DNA of 64,000 nucleotides, taken from NCBI RefSeq assembly GCF_003287875.1, contig NZ_QMKK01000038.1, positions 62,001 through 126,000 on the forward strand, given 5' to 3'. A model generated the notes under the pieces. The model was not told where the DNA came from and did not search any database. It worked only from the letters and a program-made list of their open reading frames with translations. Below, piece after piece: positions 55,334 to 64,000 of this stretch. This DNA is from Martinezella tropici. Lineage in GTDB: Bacteria; Pseudomonadota; Alphaproteobacteria; Rhizobiales; Rhizobiaceae. The translations under genes and the position numbers were made by a program. Every line of letters starts with the position of its first letter. Within the stretch, counting starts at the first letter, position 1.

Positions 55334-55379
55334 ATTCAAAGCGGGGGCATCTTCGGCAAGCCTGCGCCCCGCTTTGAAT
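55334..55379 (+). terminator. Hairpin after fabF
   Basis: Perfect 13-bp inverted repeat ATTCAAAGCGGGG (55334-55346) with CCCCGCTTTGAAT (55367-55379), long loop. No clear T-run, so it may act on RNA stability or as a terminator. Confidence 0.55.
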
Positions 55380-55529
55380 ATTGCCGTGTCCGTAACCGCG
55401 GATGCCTCGTGGCGATGTCTGATCGGTCGAAGTCGGAAACCCGGCGGGTTTCGTCTTATCTTCTGAACCTGTTTTTTGCCGCATTGCTTGGCCAAAGAGC
55501 AGGCAATCACAAAAAGGAAGGGATTGCCG

Positions 55530-56744
55530 GTGAGCGATACGAACCAGAGCAACGGAACTCCGAACGGGCAGAAAGGGCCGATTATCCCGAAATCGGCGAA
55601 TGAAGCCCTGCGTCCGGAGCGTGTTCCGGATCCGCCGAAGCGCTCGCGCAAGGCTCGCAGCCAGATGGTCATCTTCCTGAATTTCCTGATGACGCTGGCG
55701 GTTTTCGTCGCTGTTGCCGCGGTTGGAGGTGCCTATTATGCGTTTTCGGCCTATCAAAGTCCCGGTCCGCTGACCACCAATACGAATTTCATCGTGCGCA
55801 ATGGTGCCGGTCTCAGCGAGATCGCCAATCGCCTGGAATCCAACAACATCATTACCAACGAGCGCATCTTCCGTTGGCTGACGGCCACCTATCTGCATGA
55901 CGGCGAGACCCTTCGCGCTGGCGAATACGAGATCAAGGCCGGCGCCTCCATGAAGGACATCATGGAGCTGCTGAAGTCGGGCAAGTCGATCCTCTATTCG
56001 GTGACTTTGCCGGAGGGACTGACCGTGCGGCAGATGTTTAACAAGCTGCAGGCCGATGTCGTGCTGGAGGGCGATCTGCCGTCGGCCCTGCCGCCGGAAG
56101 GCAGCCTGAGGCCGGATACCTATAAGTTCACGCGCGGCACGAAGCGCGCGGAAATCATCCAGCAGATGGCGGCAGCGCAGGCGAAGCTGGTCGACCAGGT
56201 CTGGGAAAAGCGCGACGCAAGCGTGCAGCTGGCAAGCAAGCAGGATTTCGTAACGCTTGCCTCTATCGTGGAGAAGGAGACCGGCCTTGCGGATGAGCGC
56301 GCCCATGTCGCCTCCGTCTTCCTGAACCGCCTCGGCAAGGGGATGCGCCTGCAGTCGGATCCGACCGTCATCTACGGTCTTTTCGGTGGTGAAGGAAAGC
56401 CGTCCGATCGTCCCATCTATCAGTCCGATCTGAAGAAGGACACACCTTACAACACCTACCTCATCAAGGGCCTGCCGCCGACGCCGATCGCAAATCCGGG
56501 CAAGGATGCTCTGGAAGCCGTCGCCAACCCCTGGAAGTCGCAGGATCTCTATTTCGTGGCCGATGGCTCCGGCGGCCATGTCTTCGCCGCCACGCTGGAT
56601 GAGCACAATGCCAATGTCCGGCGCTGGCGCAAGCTCGTTGCCGAAAAGGGCGAAGACCCGAGCACCATTGCCGTGGATGGCCAGCCGGACGACGCTGCGG
56701 TCGCGCCCGGCTCGGGTGCCCAGCAGAAGAAAAAGACCAATTGA
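55530..56744 (+). CDS. mltG: Endolytic murein transglycosylase
   Basis: This 404-residue protein has one membrane helix (about residues 50-70, FLMTLAVFVAVAAVGGAYYA) after a cytoplasmic Pro-rich lead, then a LysM-like subdomain and the catalytic YceG domain with glutamate in FVTLASIVEKETG and DPTVIYG. It cuts nascent peptidoglycan near the membrane. The likely start is GTG 55530, behind AAGGAAGGG. The gene order fabF-mltG-yicC-gmk is typical for alphaproteobacteria. Confidence 0.93.
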   Translation: MSDTNQSNGTPNGQKGPIIPKSANEALRPERVPDPPKRSRKARSQMVIFLNFLMTLAVFVAVAAVGGAYYAFSAYQSPGPLTTNTNFIVRNGAGLSEIANRLESNNIITNERIFRWLTATYLHDGETLRAGEYEIKAGASMKDIMELLKSGKSILYSVTLPEGLTVRQMFNKLQADVVLEGDLPSALPPEGSLRPDTYKFTRGTKRAEIIQQMAAAQAKLVDQVWEKRDASVQLASKQDFVTLASIVEKETGLADERAHVASVFLNRLGKGMRLQSDPTVIYGLFGGEGKPSDRPIYQSDLKKDTPYNTYLIKGLPPTPIANPGKDALEAVANPWKSQDLYFVADGSGGHVFAATLDEHNANVRRWRKLVAEKGEDPSTIAVDGQPDDAAVAPGSGAQQKKKTN

Positions 56745-56853
56745 TCTTTGCCGCGCCCTAGCCTCCATAAGAAGCATGGTGCGGATTCATTTTACATCGA
56801 CCCACAATACGAAGATCTTCGGTGATTGGGGATAGGAACTATCGGAGGCTTGC

Positions 56854-57741
56854 ATGGAATTGCAGTCCATGACCGGCTTTGCCCGGCGTGAAGGAACCAG
56901 TGGCCGTGGCCGCTGGGCATGGGAGCTGCGCTCCGTGAACGGCAAGGGGCTGGATATCCGTCTGCGCCTGCCGCCAGGCCTCGAGCGTCTGGAGGCCGAT
57001 ATCCGCAAGTCGATCGCCGACCGGCTTTCCCGCGGCAACCTGCAGGTCAGCCTGTCACTGTCGGTCGAGGAGAGCCGCGTCGAGGTCGTGGTAAACCAGG
57101 AAGCGTTGACTGCGGTTCTGGCGCTGCGCGATCAGCTTGCCGGCATCGTCGATCCCGCGCCGCTGCGGCTGGAGAGCCTGATGACCGTGCGCGGTCTCGT
57201 GGAGTTCAAGGAGGCCGTGGAAGACGAAGAGGCGCTTGCCGCGCGCGATGCCGATATCATGGCGGGCCTTGAAGCTGCGCTTGGCGATCTGCGTGAGATG
57301 CGTCGGCGGGAAGGTGAGGCGCTTGGCAAGGTCCTGCTTGGCCAGGTCACTACCATCGAGGCGCTGACATCGACCGTCGAGCGCGATCCGTCCCGATCGC
57401 CGCAGGAGATTGCCGCGAGACTGGCGACACAGGTTTCGATGCTATTGGAAGGCTCGTCGGGTCTCGACCGCGACAGGCTGCATGCCGAAGCCGCCCTTCT
57501 GGCGACCAAGGCGGACCTGCGCGAGGAAATCGATCGCCTGAAGGCGCATGTGGCCGCCGCGCGCGATCTGATTTCCAAGGGCGGTCCCGTCGGCCGCAAG
57601 CTCGATTTTCTTGCACAGGAATTTAACCGGGAATCGAATACTATCTGTTCGAAGTCGAATGCAGCGGCGGTTACTGCCGCCGGCATCGAGCTGAAGGTGG
57701 TTATCGACCAGTTCCGCGAACAGGTCCAGAATTTGGAGTAG
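56854..57741 (+). CDS. YicC family endoribonuclease
   Basis: This 295-residue protein matches the YicC N-terminal and DUF1732 domains, beginning MELQSMTGFARREG and ending with the EFNRESNTICSKS block. Members are recently described RNases; the role here is inferred. ATG 56854 has GGAGG upstream. It ends three bases before gmk, which is usual for these two genes. Confidence 0.92.
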   Translation: MELQSMTGFARREGTSGRGRWAWELRSVNGKGLDIRLRLPPGLERLEADIRKSIADRLSRGNLQVSLSLSVEESRVEVVVNQEALTAVLALRDQLAGIVDPAPLRLESLMTVRGLVEFKEAVEDEEALAARDADIMAGLEAALGDLREMRRREGEALGKVLLGQVTTIEALTSTVERDPSRSPQEIAARLATQVSMLLEGSSGLDRDRLHAEAALLATKADLREEIDRLKAHVAAARDLISKGGPVGRKLDFLAQEFNRESNTICSKSNAAAVTAAGIELKVVIDQFREQVQNLE

Positions 57742-57744
57742 GCC

Positions 57745-58407
57745 ATGAAGCCGGCGACATCCACATCCATTCCGATCGCCCGTCGGGGGCTGATGCTTGC
57801 CATCTCCTCGCCATCCGGCGCGGGCAAGTCGACGATCGCGCGAACCTTGCTCGACAAGGATAAGCAGGTCAGTCTGTCCGTGAGCGTCACGACGCGGCAG
57901 CGCCGGCCGAGCGAGATCGAAGGCGTGCATTATCATTTCGTCTCGCAGCGTGAGTTCGAGCGCCTTCGCGATTCCGACTCGCTGCTGGAATGGGCCGAAG
58001 TGCACGGCAATTTCTATGGTACGCCGCGTGAACCGGTGGAAACGGCGATGGCCGAAGGCCGCGACATGCTTTTCGATATCGATTGGCAAGGCGCCCAGCA
58101 GCTTCAGGAAAAAATGCCCGCCGATGTCGTCTCCATCTTCGTGCTGCCGCCGACGATGACCGAACTGCAGTCGCGCCTGCATCGCCGCGCCGAAGATTCC
58201 GAAGAGGTGATCGCCATGCGTCTTGCCAATTCGCGCGCCGAGATCGCTCACTGGCGCGAATATGACTATGTCATCGTCAATGATGATCTGAACGTCGCCT
58301 TCGACGCGGTGCAGTCGATCGTCAAGGCCGAACGCCTGCGCCGCGACCGCCGGCATGGCATGTTCGATTTCGTTCGGGACTTGCTGGAAGAAACGCCGAA
58401 GCTCTGA
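57745..58407 (+). CDS. gmk: Guanylate kinase
   Basis: This 220-residue kinase has the P-loop [10 protein letters not shown], then the GMP-binding region [16 protein letters not shown], and a C-terminal [10 protein letters not shown] strand. It phosphorylates GMP to GDP. ATG 57745 overlaps the ribosome site in the yicC end. Its stop codon TGA at 58405-58407 falls inside a tandem repeat shared with rsmA. Confidence 0.96.
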   Translation: MKPATSTSIPIARRGLMLAISSPSGAGKSTIARTLLDKDKQVSLSVSVTTRQRRPSEIEGVHYHFVSQREFERLRDSDSLLEWAEVHGNFYGTPREPVETAMAEGRDMLFDIDWQGAQQLQEKMPADVVSIFVLPPTMTELQSRLHRRAEDSEEVIAMRLANSRAEIAHWREYDYVIVNDDLNVAFDAVQSIVKAERLRRDRRHGMFDFVRDLLEETPKL

Positions 58408-58453
58408 TCCCGATCAGAAGCTCTGATCCCGATCAGAAGTTCTGATCCGATCA
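58398..58453. repeat. Tandem repeat joining the gmk and rsmA stop codons
   Basis: The 19-base unit GAAGCTCTGATCCCGATCA occurs twice in tandem (58398-58416, 58417-58435) with a third 18-base variant (58436-58453). Each unit contains the near-palindrome TGATCCCGATCA. The first unit includes the gmk TGA and the last ends in the rsmA stop. Replication slippage could have produced it; a terminator role is possible. Confidence 0.8.
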
Positions 58454-59278
58454 AAGGCAATTCGCCAATCGGCAGAATTCTTCGACTGAAAGCGTTTCGG
58501 CACGGCGCTGCGGATCAATCTCCGCCTTCAGCAGAAGCGCCTCGCCGCCGATCGGCTTCAGGCTCTGGCGCAGCATCTTCCGGCGCTGGCCGAAGGCCGC
58601 CTGCGTTATCTTTTCGAGTTTGCCGACATCGCATGGGATCGGGTTCTCCCTCGGCGTGAGATGCACCACAGTGGAGGTTACCTTCGGCGGCGGCGTGAAG
58701 GCCTGTGGAGGCACGTCGAAGGCCATGCGAGCCTCCGTCCGCCAGCCGCAGAGCACGCCAAGCCGGCCATAGTGGTCGTCATCTTCCCGCGCAACGATCC
58801 GTTGGCCGACTTCCTTCTGAAACATCAAGGTCAGGGATTGCCAGAAGGGCGGCCATTGCGCCGGCAGAAGCCAATTGACCAGAAGCTGGGTACCGACGTT
58901 ATAAGGCAGGTTGGCAATGATCCTGACCGGTCCTTCCGGTGCAAGAGCCGCAAAATCGGTCTTCAGCGCATCGCCCTCGATGACCTCGAGCCGGCCGGGA
59001 TAGTGATCTGAGATTTCCGCCAGTGCCGGCAGGCAGCGCGCATCGCGCTCGACGGCGATGACCTTGGCAGCGCCGAGCGCCAGGATGGCGCGCGTCAAGC
59101 CGCCCGGTCCGGGACCGACTTCGAAGACGGTTACGCCTTCCAGCGAGCCCGCCGTTCTGGCGATCCTCTGCGTCAGATTGAGATCGAGAAGAAAATTCTG
59201 GCCGAGCGCCTTGCGCGCGTCGAGGCCATGACGTTGGATCACATCGCGAAGGGGCGGCAAACCATCCAGTGCGGCCAT
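58451..59278 (-). CDS. rsmA: Ribosomal RNA small subunit methyltransferase A
   Basis: This 275-residue methyltransferase dimethylates two adenines near the 3' end of 16S rRNA. It has the [10 protein letters not shown] opening, [15 protein letters not shown] for S-adenosylmethionine, and the catalytic NLPYNVG motif. ATG 59278 overlaps the pdxA stop in TGATG, so translation is coupled. The conserved surA-pdxA-rsmA order is present. Its stop ends the tandem repeat. Confidence 0.96.
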   Translation of the reverse strand: MAALDGLPPLRDVIQRHGLDARKALGQNFLLDLNLTQRIARTAGSLEGVTVFEVGPGPGGLTRAILALGAAKVIAVERDARCLPALAEISDHYPGRLEVIEGDALKTDFAALAPEGPVRIIANLPYNVGTQLLVNWLLPAQWPPFWQSLTLMFQKEVGQRIVAREDDDHYGRLGVLCGWRTEARMAFDVPPQAFTPPPKVTSTVVHLTPRENPIPCDVGKLEKITQAAFGQRRKMLRQSLKPIGGEALLLKAEIDPQRRAETLSVEEFCRLANCL

Positions 59279-60303
59279 CAGCGAACGCTTCCGGTCTTGC
59301 CACTGATTTCGCTCGCCAATCTGAGGGCTGCGACGAGGCTGTCTTCCTTGGCAATGCCCTTGCCGGCGATACCGAATGCCGTGCCGTGGTCGGGGGACGT
59401 GCGGACGAAGGGCAGGCCAAGCGTGACATTGACGGAATCGTCGAAGCCGAGCGCCTTGGCCGGGATCAGTGCTTGATCGTGATACATGCAGACAGCAACA
59501 TCATAGCGCCGCCGGGCCTCGTCGTGGAACATCGTGTCGGCGGGCAGGGGGCCGAAGGCATCGATGTCCTCGCCGCGAAGGATATCGATCGCGGGACGGA
59601 CGATCTCATCGTCTTCCTTGCCGAGCGCGCCATTTTCGCCGGCATGCGGATTGAGACCGGCAACCGCAAGGCGTGGCTTGGAAATACCGAAGCGGTGGCG
59701 CAGGTCATGGTCGGTGATCCGGCAGGTCTCGACGATCAGCTCGCAGGTCAGTGCCTGCGGCACATCCTTCAGGGGAATATGGATGGTGACGGGGATGGCT
59801 CGAAGCTTGGGACCGGCAAGCAGCATAACAGGCATGACCGGTTTTCCGGTCGCGCGCGTCGCGAGATCCGCAAGGAATTCCGTATGGCCTGGAAAGCCGA
59901 AGCCGGCGTCATAGAGCACCGATTTGGCAATCGGATTGGTGACGACGGCGGAGGTCTGGCCGCTCATGCTCAGCGACACGGCCATTTCTATGGCTGCGAT
60001 CGTGCCCTTGGCGGTGGCGACATGCGGTTCGCCGGCGATGATGTCCATTCCGGCCTCGATCGGCAGGACGGGTAGCGCATTCCGGAAGATGTCGCAGGCG
60101 GTCGCCGGATCTGCCACCTTCAGGGGCACGGTCAAGCCGAGCTGCGAAGCACGCGCGGCAAGAATGCCGGCGTCGCCGAGAAACAGGAAGGGAGGCAGAT
60201 CAAGCTCGCCGCGGCGTAGCCAGGCGGCGAGCGTGATGTCGGGGCCTATGCCAGCCGGATCCCCCTGCGTGAGCGCAAGGGGGAAGGAGGAGCGCGGCGG
60301 CAT
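59278..60303 (-). CDS. pdxA: 4-hydroxythreonine-4-phosphate dehydrogenase
   Basis: This 341-residue enzyme acts in pyridoxal phosphate synthesis. The family block [14 protein letters not shown] opens it, with [12 protein letters not shown] and [11 protein letters not shown] (metal-site histidines) and an [11 protein letters not shown] end. ATG 60303 was chosen; a TTG at 60309 is also open. It begins 6 bases after the surA stop, and rsmA overlaps its end. Confidence 0.95.
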   Translation of the reverse strand: MPPRSSFPLALTQGDPAGIGPDITLAAWLRRGELDLPPFLFLGDAGILAARASQLGLTVPLKVADPATACDIFRNALPVLPIEAGMDIIAGEPHVATAKGTIAAIEMAVSLSMSGQTSAVVTNPIAKSVLYDAGFGFPGHTEFLADLATRATGKPVMPVMLLAGPKLRAIPVTIHIPLKDVPQALTCELIVETCRITDHDLRHRFGISKPRLAVAGLNPHAGENGALGKEDDEIVRPAIDILRGEDIDAFGPLPADTMFHDEARRRYDVAVCMYHDQALIPAKALGFDDSVNVTLGLPFVRTSPDHGTAFGIAGKGIAKEDSLVAALRLASEISGKTGSVR

Positions 60304-60309
60304 CGTCAA

Positions 60310-61254
60310 TCAGCGATAGACGATCTGCGCCTTGGAGCGCAGTTCATCCACGTATTTCTTGTCGTTGGCGCTGACGCCTCCGGCCTTGTCCTTGCCGATG
60401 TCTTCAGCGCGGAACACGGCAGCGGCGGCGACGTCATCGTTCACCTGACGCTGGGAGCAGATGGCGACATATTCGACGCCTCGGTCGGTTATGATGGGAG
60501 CGGTCGTGTTGCCGGAAGCCTTCTCCAGCAGCGGCTTCCACATTTCCGGAACTTCCGGTGCGAGCACCCGGCCGAGATCCTGGACGGAAACATCGTGCAT
60601 GGTTGCGGCGAAGACCTTTGCCTGATCGCAACCGGGGAATTTGGAGCGCGATGCCTCAGCCTCGGCTTTACGCTTGTTCAGGATGGCATTGCGCTTTGCG
60701 GTGGGCACGACGAAAACGATCTGCTTCAGGAAATATTCCGTCGTGACCGGCTTCGTCTTGTTCTCGGTCATGCGCGTTACGAGATCGTCGTTCGACATGC
60801 GGCTTCTCGCGCCAAAGCGGGCGTTGACGACGCGAGGCCAGCTCATGGAAACGGCGATGTAGGACTTGAAGTGGTCGACACCGACGCCCGCCTTGTCAAG
60901 AATCTGACTGAGCTGAGCCGGCGACATCTTGTTGCTGGACGCGAAACGTCCAAAGGCGGCATCGACATCGGTGGTCGAAACGGACATGCGCAGGCGGGAG
61001 ATTTCCGCACGCTTCAGCGTTTCGTCGACAAGCTGTTCCTTGGCGAGATTGTTGAGGTCGCCCTTCTGGCGCTGCAGCTTGAGGAAAGCGACGCGCTTGG
61101 CGATGTCGCCGGATGTGATCACCTGACTGTTAACGAGGACTTTTACCTCGCTGGCCGCGAAAGCGACATCGCTGCTCGGCACCGTGAAGCTCGCCATAAC
61201 CAAAGCCGCTGCTCCGAACAATAGAGCACGCATCGGTGTCTTTCCAGAAAACAT
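60310..61254 (-). CDS. surA: SurA-like periplasmic chaperone/peptidyl-prolyl isomerase
   Basis: This 314-residue protein has a signal peptide (ALLFGAAALVMASFTV, then a cut near FAAS) and a SurA N-terminal helical domain (VLVNSQVITSGDIAKRVAFL then LKLQRQKG). The C-terminal half is only weakly like a parvulin domain, so isomerase activity may be missing. It would escort outer membrane proteins, notably LptD upstream. ATG 61254 has AAGGGG upstream. The pdxA gene follows closely. Confidence 0.85.
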   Translation of the reverse strand: MFSGKTPMRALLFGAAALVMASFTVPSSDVAFAASEVKVLVNSQVITSGDIAKRVAFLKLQRQKGDLNNLAKEQLVDETLKRAEISRLRMSVSTTDVDAAFGRFASSNKMSPAQLSQILDKAGVGVDHFKSYIAVSMSWPRVVNARFGARSRMSNDDLVTRMTENKTKPVTTEYFLKQIVFVVPTAKRNAILNKRKAEAEASRSKFPGCDQAKVFAATMHDVSVQDLGRVLAPEVPEMWKPLLEKASGNTTAPIITDRGVEYVAICSQRQVNDDVAAAAVFRAEDIGKDKAGGVSANDKKYVDELRSKAQIVYR

Positions 61255-61413
61255 CAACTACCCCTTCCCAAAGGTCTTTCCTGCCGGCCTTGCGCCATAT
61301 CGCTGCGCCTTGGCGCAATACGGCAACTTTGCGCCACATGTCTACATCAAGCGCGATGAATTGCAAAATCCTTGCGGCGAAACAATGACGCCGCGAATAG
61401 CGGGCCGTTTCAA

Positions 61414-61442
61414 CGCAAAAGAGCCGGCGATTAAGCCGGCTC
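61414..61442 (-). terminator. Rho-independent terminator of lptD
   Basis: Perfect 8-bp stem GAGCCGGC (61421-61428 with 61435-61442), six-base loop, then leftward TTTTG. It lies 20 bases past the lptD stop and so splits lptGD from surA-pdxA-rsmA. Confidence 0.7.
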
Positions 61443-61461
61443 CTTGCAACTTCGGTCTATA

Positions 61462-63855
61462 TCAGAACGTTGCGTCCTGGACGCTGCCGAGATTGACGTC
61501 GCCCAACGTACGGAAGGTCAAACGAGCGCCAATCGACCAATTGCTGGCCGAGCTGGCTGTCGTATCCTTCTTGTCGAGGAATGACACGGTAAAGATCGTG
61601 CATTCGTCCTCGTAGGAAAGACCGACGCCCTGGCGGGTGATCTCATTGCTGTTGAGATCGTAGCTGACCGTGCCGAAGACCGACCAGTATTCCTTGAACC
61701 TGATCTGCGCACGCGACTGGATTTCATCCTGATTGCTGGTGAAACCATACTGCGGCTGCGCGGAAATATGCGTGTAGATCAAGGACGTCTGGAAGACATC
61801 ATTCGAGAAGCCGACGGCTGTATCGCCGCGGCGGAAGGCGAAGTCCTTTTCGTCGAAGCGATAGGACGTCGACAGCGAGATGCCCTGCGGCGTCGTCAGG
61901 CCGAACATGGTGACATAGTCGGAGCGAGTCGTTTCAAGTCCGGATTCCGAACCGACACCCGCCAGATCCGTTTGCGCAAAGGAATTGCGTCCCGCGAGCT
62001 GGTAGGATTGCCCGAAGATGTGCTGCAGCTTGTAGCCGCTGTCGAAGCTGGCGGTATAGCGCCATCCGATGTTGGCACGGGTGCCACCCTCGATGCGGTC
62101 GAAGCCCGAGAACTTGTCGCGATCGAACAGGTTGGTCGCGTCGAAGACGAAGCTCTGTGCATCCTCATTCGGCAAGCGGCCGGCAAGCTGCTCATCCGGC
62201 CGCACATAGATCTGTGCGATCGGTTCGAAGACATGCGTGCTGTTGCTTGTCGTGATCAGGAATGGGTACTTGGCTTCGAGCCCCGCCGTGACCATGCCAC
62301 GGGCGGCATAGTCGCTGGTGTCGTAATTGCCGGGATAGCTGAACGGTCCGCCGAAGGAGTTCGGCGAATTCATATCCAGACCATAGACGTCACCGCGCGC
62401 CGCCGCCAATGGCGTCAGCACAAGGCCTTCATCGGTCGTAAAGGTACGCTGCCACTGCAGTTCAGTGCTGAAGCGCGTATAGTCGCCGGAGAGGCCGAGG
62501 AAACGGTCGTTCAAGTTGGCATCGCCAAGATTGAATACGTTGTCGAGTGCGGATGTCTTCTCACGCGACAGGTGCGTGAAGTTCATCGTTGCCGACAGCT
62601 CGCCGCCATAGACCGATTTCGGATCGACATAGTGATAGTCGATGCTCGGATAGACGTATGCCTGCTGCTTTTGTGCCGTGGCGTTATTATCCGTGTCCTG
62701 CACATTATAATAGAAGGCGCGCATATCGAAGAAATTGCGCTTTCCGATACCTGTCAGATAGGCTTGGTTCGTATGGGTGCTCTGGTTCAGCCCGTCCAAT
62801 CCATAGGTGCGCGAGAAGTTGTTGTCGCTCTGCACCATGACATCCCAGCCGAAAGTCCAGCGAGGATTGATCCTGAAGTCGGCCTTGGAGTTGATCATGC
62901 CGCGAGTTTTGTTCTCGGCATCAGTCGTACCGGCAGCGAAGGCGTCCGGATTCATCTGATTGATGCCGGCAACGCGCAGGATATGCGTGCCATTCTCGAA
63001 ACGCTGGCGGAACTCACCCTCGAGCAGCAACCCCTGATTGCTAAAGCCCGTGGCGGTGACCGTCGCATCCATGCTCGGCGAGATGACGTAGTAGTAAGGA
63101 ACCCGTACTCCGACGCCGAGGCGCTCCGAGACGCTCACGGACGGAAACAGGAAACCGGATTTCCGCTTGACCGTATTGTCCGGAACCTCGATCCACGGAA
63201 CATAGGCGATCGGCTGGCCGAACAGTTCGAAGCGGGCATGTTCCAGGCGCACGGTATGCGTGACGCCGTTCTGGACGACGCGCTGGGCCTTGACCTGCCA
63301 TAGCGGGGCCCGGCCTTGCTCGGAGCAGGCCATGCAGGCGGTGTAAACACCCTTCGTCAGAATCAGCTGATTGCCGCCGACCCGCTCGCCCTTTTCGGCG
63401 ACCATGCGGGTGTTGTCGGGCATTTCGATGCGCAGGGCGTTGACGAAGCCGTCGGAAAAGCTGTCGGTGACGTCCATTTTGTCACCGTACATGCGATTGC
63501 CGTCCGGAGTGATCAGCTCGACATTGCCGAGAGCCGTCATTCGCCCGGATTTCTGATTATACTCGACCTTCTGGGCAACCATTTTGTAGCTGCCATAGTT
63601 GATCTGGACCGCACCGCTTGCGGTGACGATCTGCGTATCCTTGTTATAGACCAATTCGTTGGACGAAAGGACCAGCTTTGCGCCTTCCGGCACCTTCACC
63701 TTGATAGGGGAAGTAACAGTGCCGGCACCGCCGTTATTATTGTCGTTGGCCTGGGCATAAACAGCGACCGGGCTCATAATATATGCACATGCAGCCGTGC
63801 CCGTAACGAGGGCAGCCACAATCTTTTTAATACTCTCGCGGTTGCCTGCCGCCAC
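61462..63855 (-). CDS. lptD: LPS-assembly protein LptD
   Basis: This 797-residue outer membrane protein has a signal peptide (VAALVTGTAACAYIMSPVAVYAQA), an OstA/LptA-like jellyroll (residues ~50-180: KLVLSSNELVYNKD, AQKVEYNQKSGRM), and a long beta-barrel. It inserts LPS in the outer leaflet with LptE. The start is GTG 63855 with AGGAGGACGG at good spacing. It directly follows lptG (stop TAA, then GTG). It is a SurA client. Confidence 0.94.
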   Translation of the reverse strand: MAAGNRESIKKIVAALVTGTAACAYIMSPVAVYAQANDNNNGGAGTVTSPIKVKVPEGAKLVLSSNELVYNKDTQIVTASGAVQINYGSYKMVAQKVEYNQKSGRMTALGNVELITPDGNRMYGDKMDVTDSFSDGFVNALRIEMPDNTRMVAEKGERVGGNQLILTKGVYTACMACSEQGRAPLWQVKAQRVVQNGVTHTVRLEHARFELFGQPIAYVPWIEVPDNTVKRKSGFLFPSVSVSERLGVGVRVPYYYVISPSMDATVTATGFSNQGLLLEGEFRQRFENGTHILRVAGINQMNPDAFAAGTTDAENKTRGMINSKADFRINPRWTFGWDVMVQSDNNFSRTYGLDGLNQSTHTNQAYLTGIGKRNFFDMRAFYYNVQDTDNNATAQKQQAYVYPSIDYHYVDPKSVYGGELSATMNFTHLSREKTSALDNVFNLGDANLNDRFLGLSGDYTRFSTELQWQRTFTTDEGLVLTPLAAARGDVYGLDMNSPNSFGGPFSYPGNYDTSDYAARGMVTAGLEAKYPFLITTSNSTHVFEPIAQIYVRPDEQLAGRLPNEDAQSFVFDATNLFDRDKFSGFDRIEGGTRANIGWRYTASFDSGYKLQHIFGQSYQLAGRNSFAQTDLAGVGSESGLETTRSDYVTMFGLTTPQGISLSTSYRFDEKDFAFRRGDTAVGFSNDVFQTSLIYTHISAQPQYGFTSNQDEIQSRAQIRFKEYWSVFGTVSYDLNSNEITRQGVGLSYEDECTIFTVSFLDKKDTTASSASNWSIGARLTFRTLGDVNLGSVQDATF

Positions 63856-64000
63856 TTAGCCGTCCTCCTGATGAAGCAGGATCGTTGCTCCGAATGCCAA
63901 TGCGACGATCACGGGTATCCATGCCGCCACGTAGGGAGGAACCACTCCGCTGCTCCCGAATGCTTTTACAAGCACGGTGACAACATAAAGCACGAAGCCG
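63856..64000 (-). CDS. lptG: LPS export permease LptG, C-terminal end
   Basis: The last 47 residues (GFVLYVVTVLVKAFGSSGVV then PPYVAAWIPVIVALAFGATI, ending LLHQEDG) fit the final two membrane helices of the LptF/LptG permease family; the LptG call rests on position before lptD. It joins LptB and LptF in the inner membrane to drive LPS transfer to LptD. The gene continues beyond the right edge. The TAA stop abuts the lptD GTG. Confidence 0.85.
   Translation of the reverse strand, partial: GFVLYVVTVLVKAFGSSGVVPPYVAAWIPVIVALAFGATILLHQEDG

Overview
This window reads as chromosomal core sequence from an alphaproteobacterium of the order Rhizobiales, most likely the family Rhizobiaceae (Rhizobium or a close relative). 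The reasons are the high GC content, alphaproteobacterial gene orders (fabD-fabG-acpP-fabF-mltG-yicC-gmk; lptG-lptD-surA-pdxA-rsmA; rpsF-rpsR-DUF2232-rplI; psd-pssA), protein families typical of the group (TIGR02301, DUF2339), and degenerate palindromic intergenic repeats with a core like those common in Rhizobium. The organism call is inference from content and order; no search was run.

Layout. 0-10.4 kb: the end of a Crp/Fnr-type regulator, a single-domain response regulator, recO, a peroxiredoxin, a large class III nucleotide cyclase with zinc-ribbon, ATPase and TPR regions, and a DUF2339-HD-MOSC cluster. 10.6-20.4 kb: a small EF-hand protein, sodC, an overlapping ygfZ-HD-phosphatase operon, several small exported or unknown proteins, a Nudix hydrolase, YnfA, an SRAP protein, a 46-residue basic protein, the phosphatidylethanolamine genes psd-pssA, a possible small RNA, and a periplasmic acid phosphatase. 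20.5-31.1 kb: an Atm1-like ABC exporter, a membrane-anchored LysM/Ig-like protein, a LOG-family protein, rarD, cimA, pip, a GFA-family enzyme and cysS. 31.3-41.8 kb: an SDR, purF, cvpA, radA, a LysE exporter, alr, an AraC regulator with azlCD, and dnaB. 42.1-45.3 kb: an EmrRAB-like marR/MFS/HlyD efflux operon. 45.4-48 kb: a ribosomal protein cluster. 48.3-51.5 kb: a histidine phosphatase, an AT-richer patch holding a frameshifted secreted ClpP-like/SH3 gene, and an aldo-keto reductase. 51.7-58.4 kb: fatty acid synthesis plus mltG, yicC and gmk. 58.4-64 kb, leftward: rsmA, pdxA, surA, lptD and the end of lptG.

How it works together. The last two blocks are envelope biogenesis: acyl chain supply, peptidoglycan processing, outer membrane protein folding and LPS export. 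psd and pssA make phosphatidylethanolamine. Many convergent gene pairs are separated by strong hairpins that overlap stop codons. I found no CRISPR array, prophage, insertion sequence, tRNA or rRNA. No clearly new multi-gene system is evident. The best leads are the A8 frameshift in the secreted ClpP-like/SH3 gene, the orphan terminator with upstream hairpins near 19.5 kb, the 46-residue protein, the fully overlapping ygfZ-HD-phosphatase operon, and repeats that sit exactly on stop codons.
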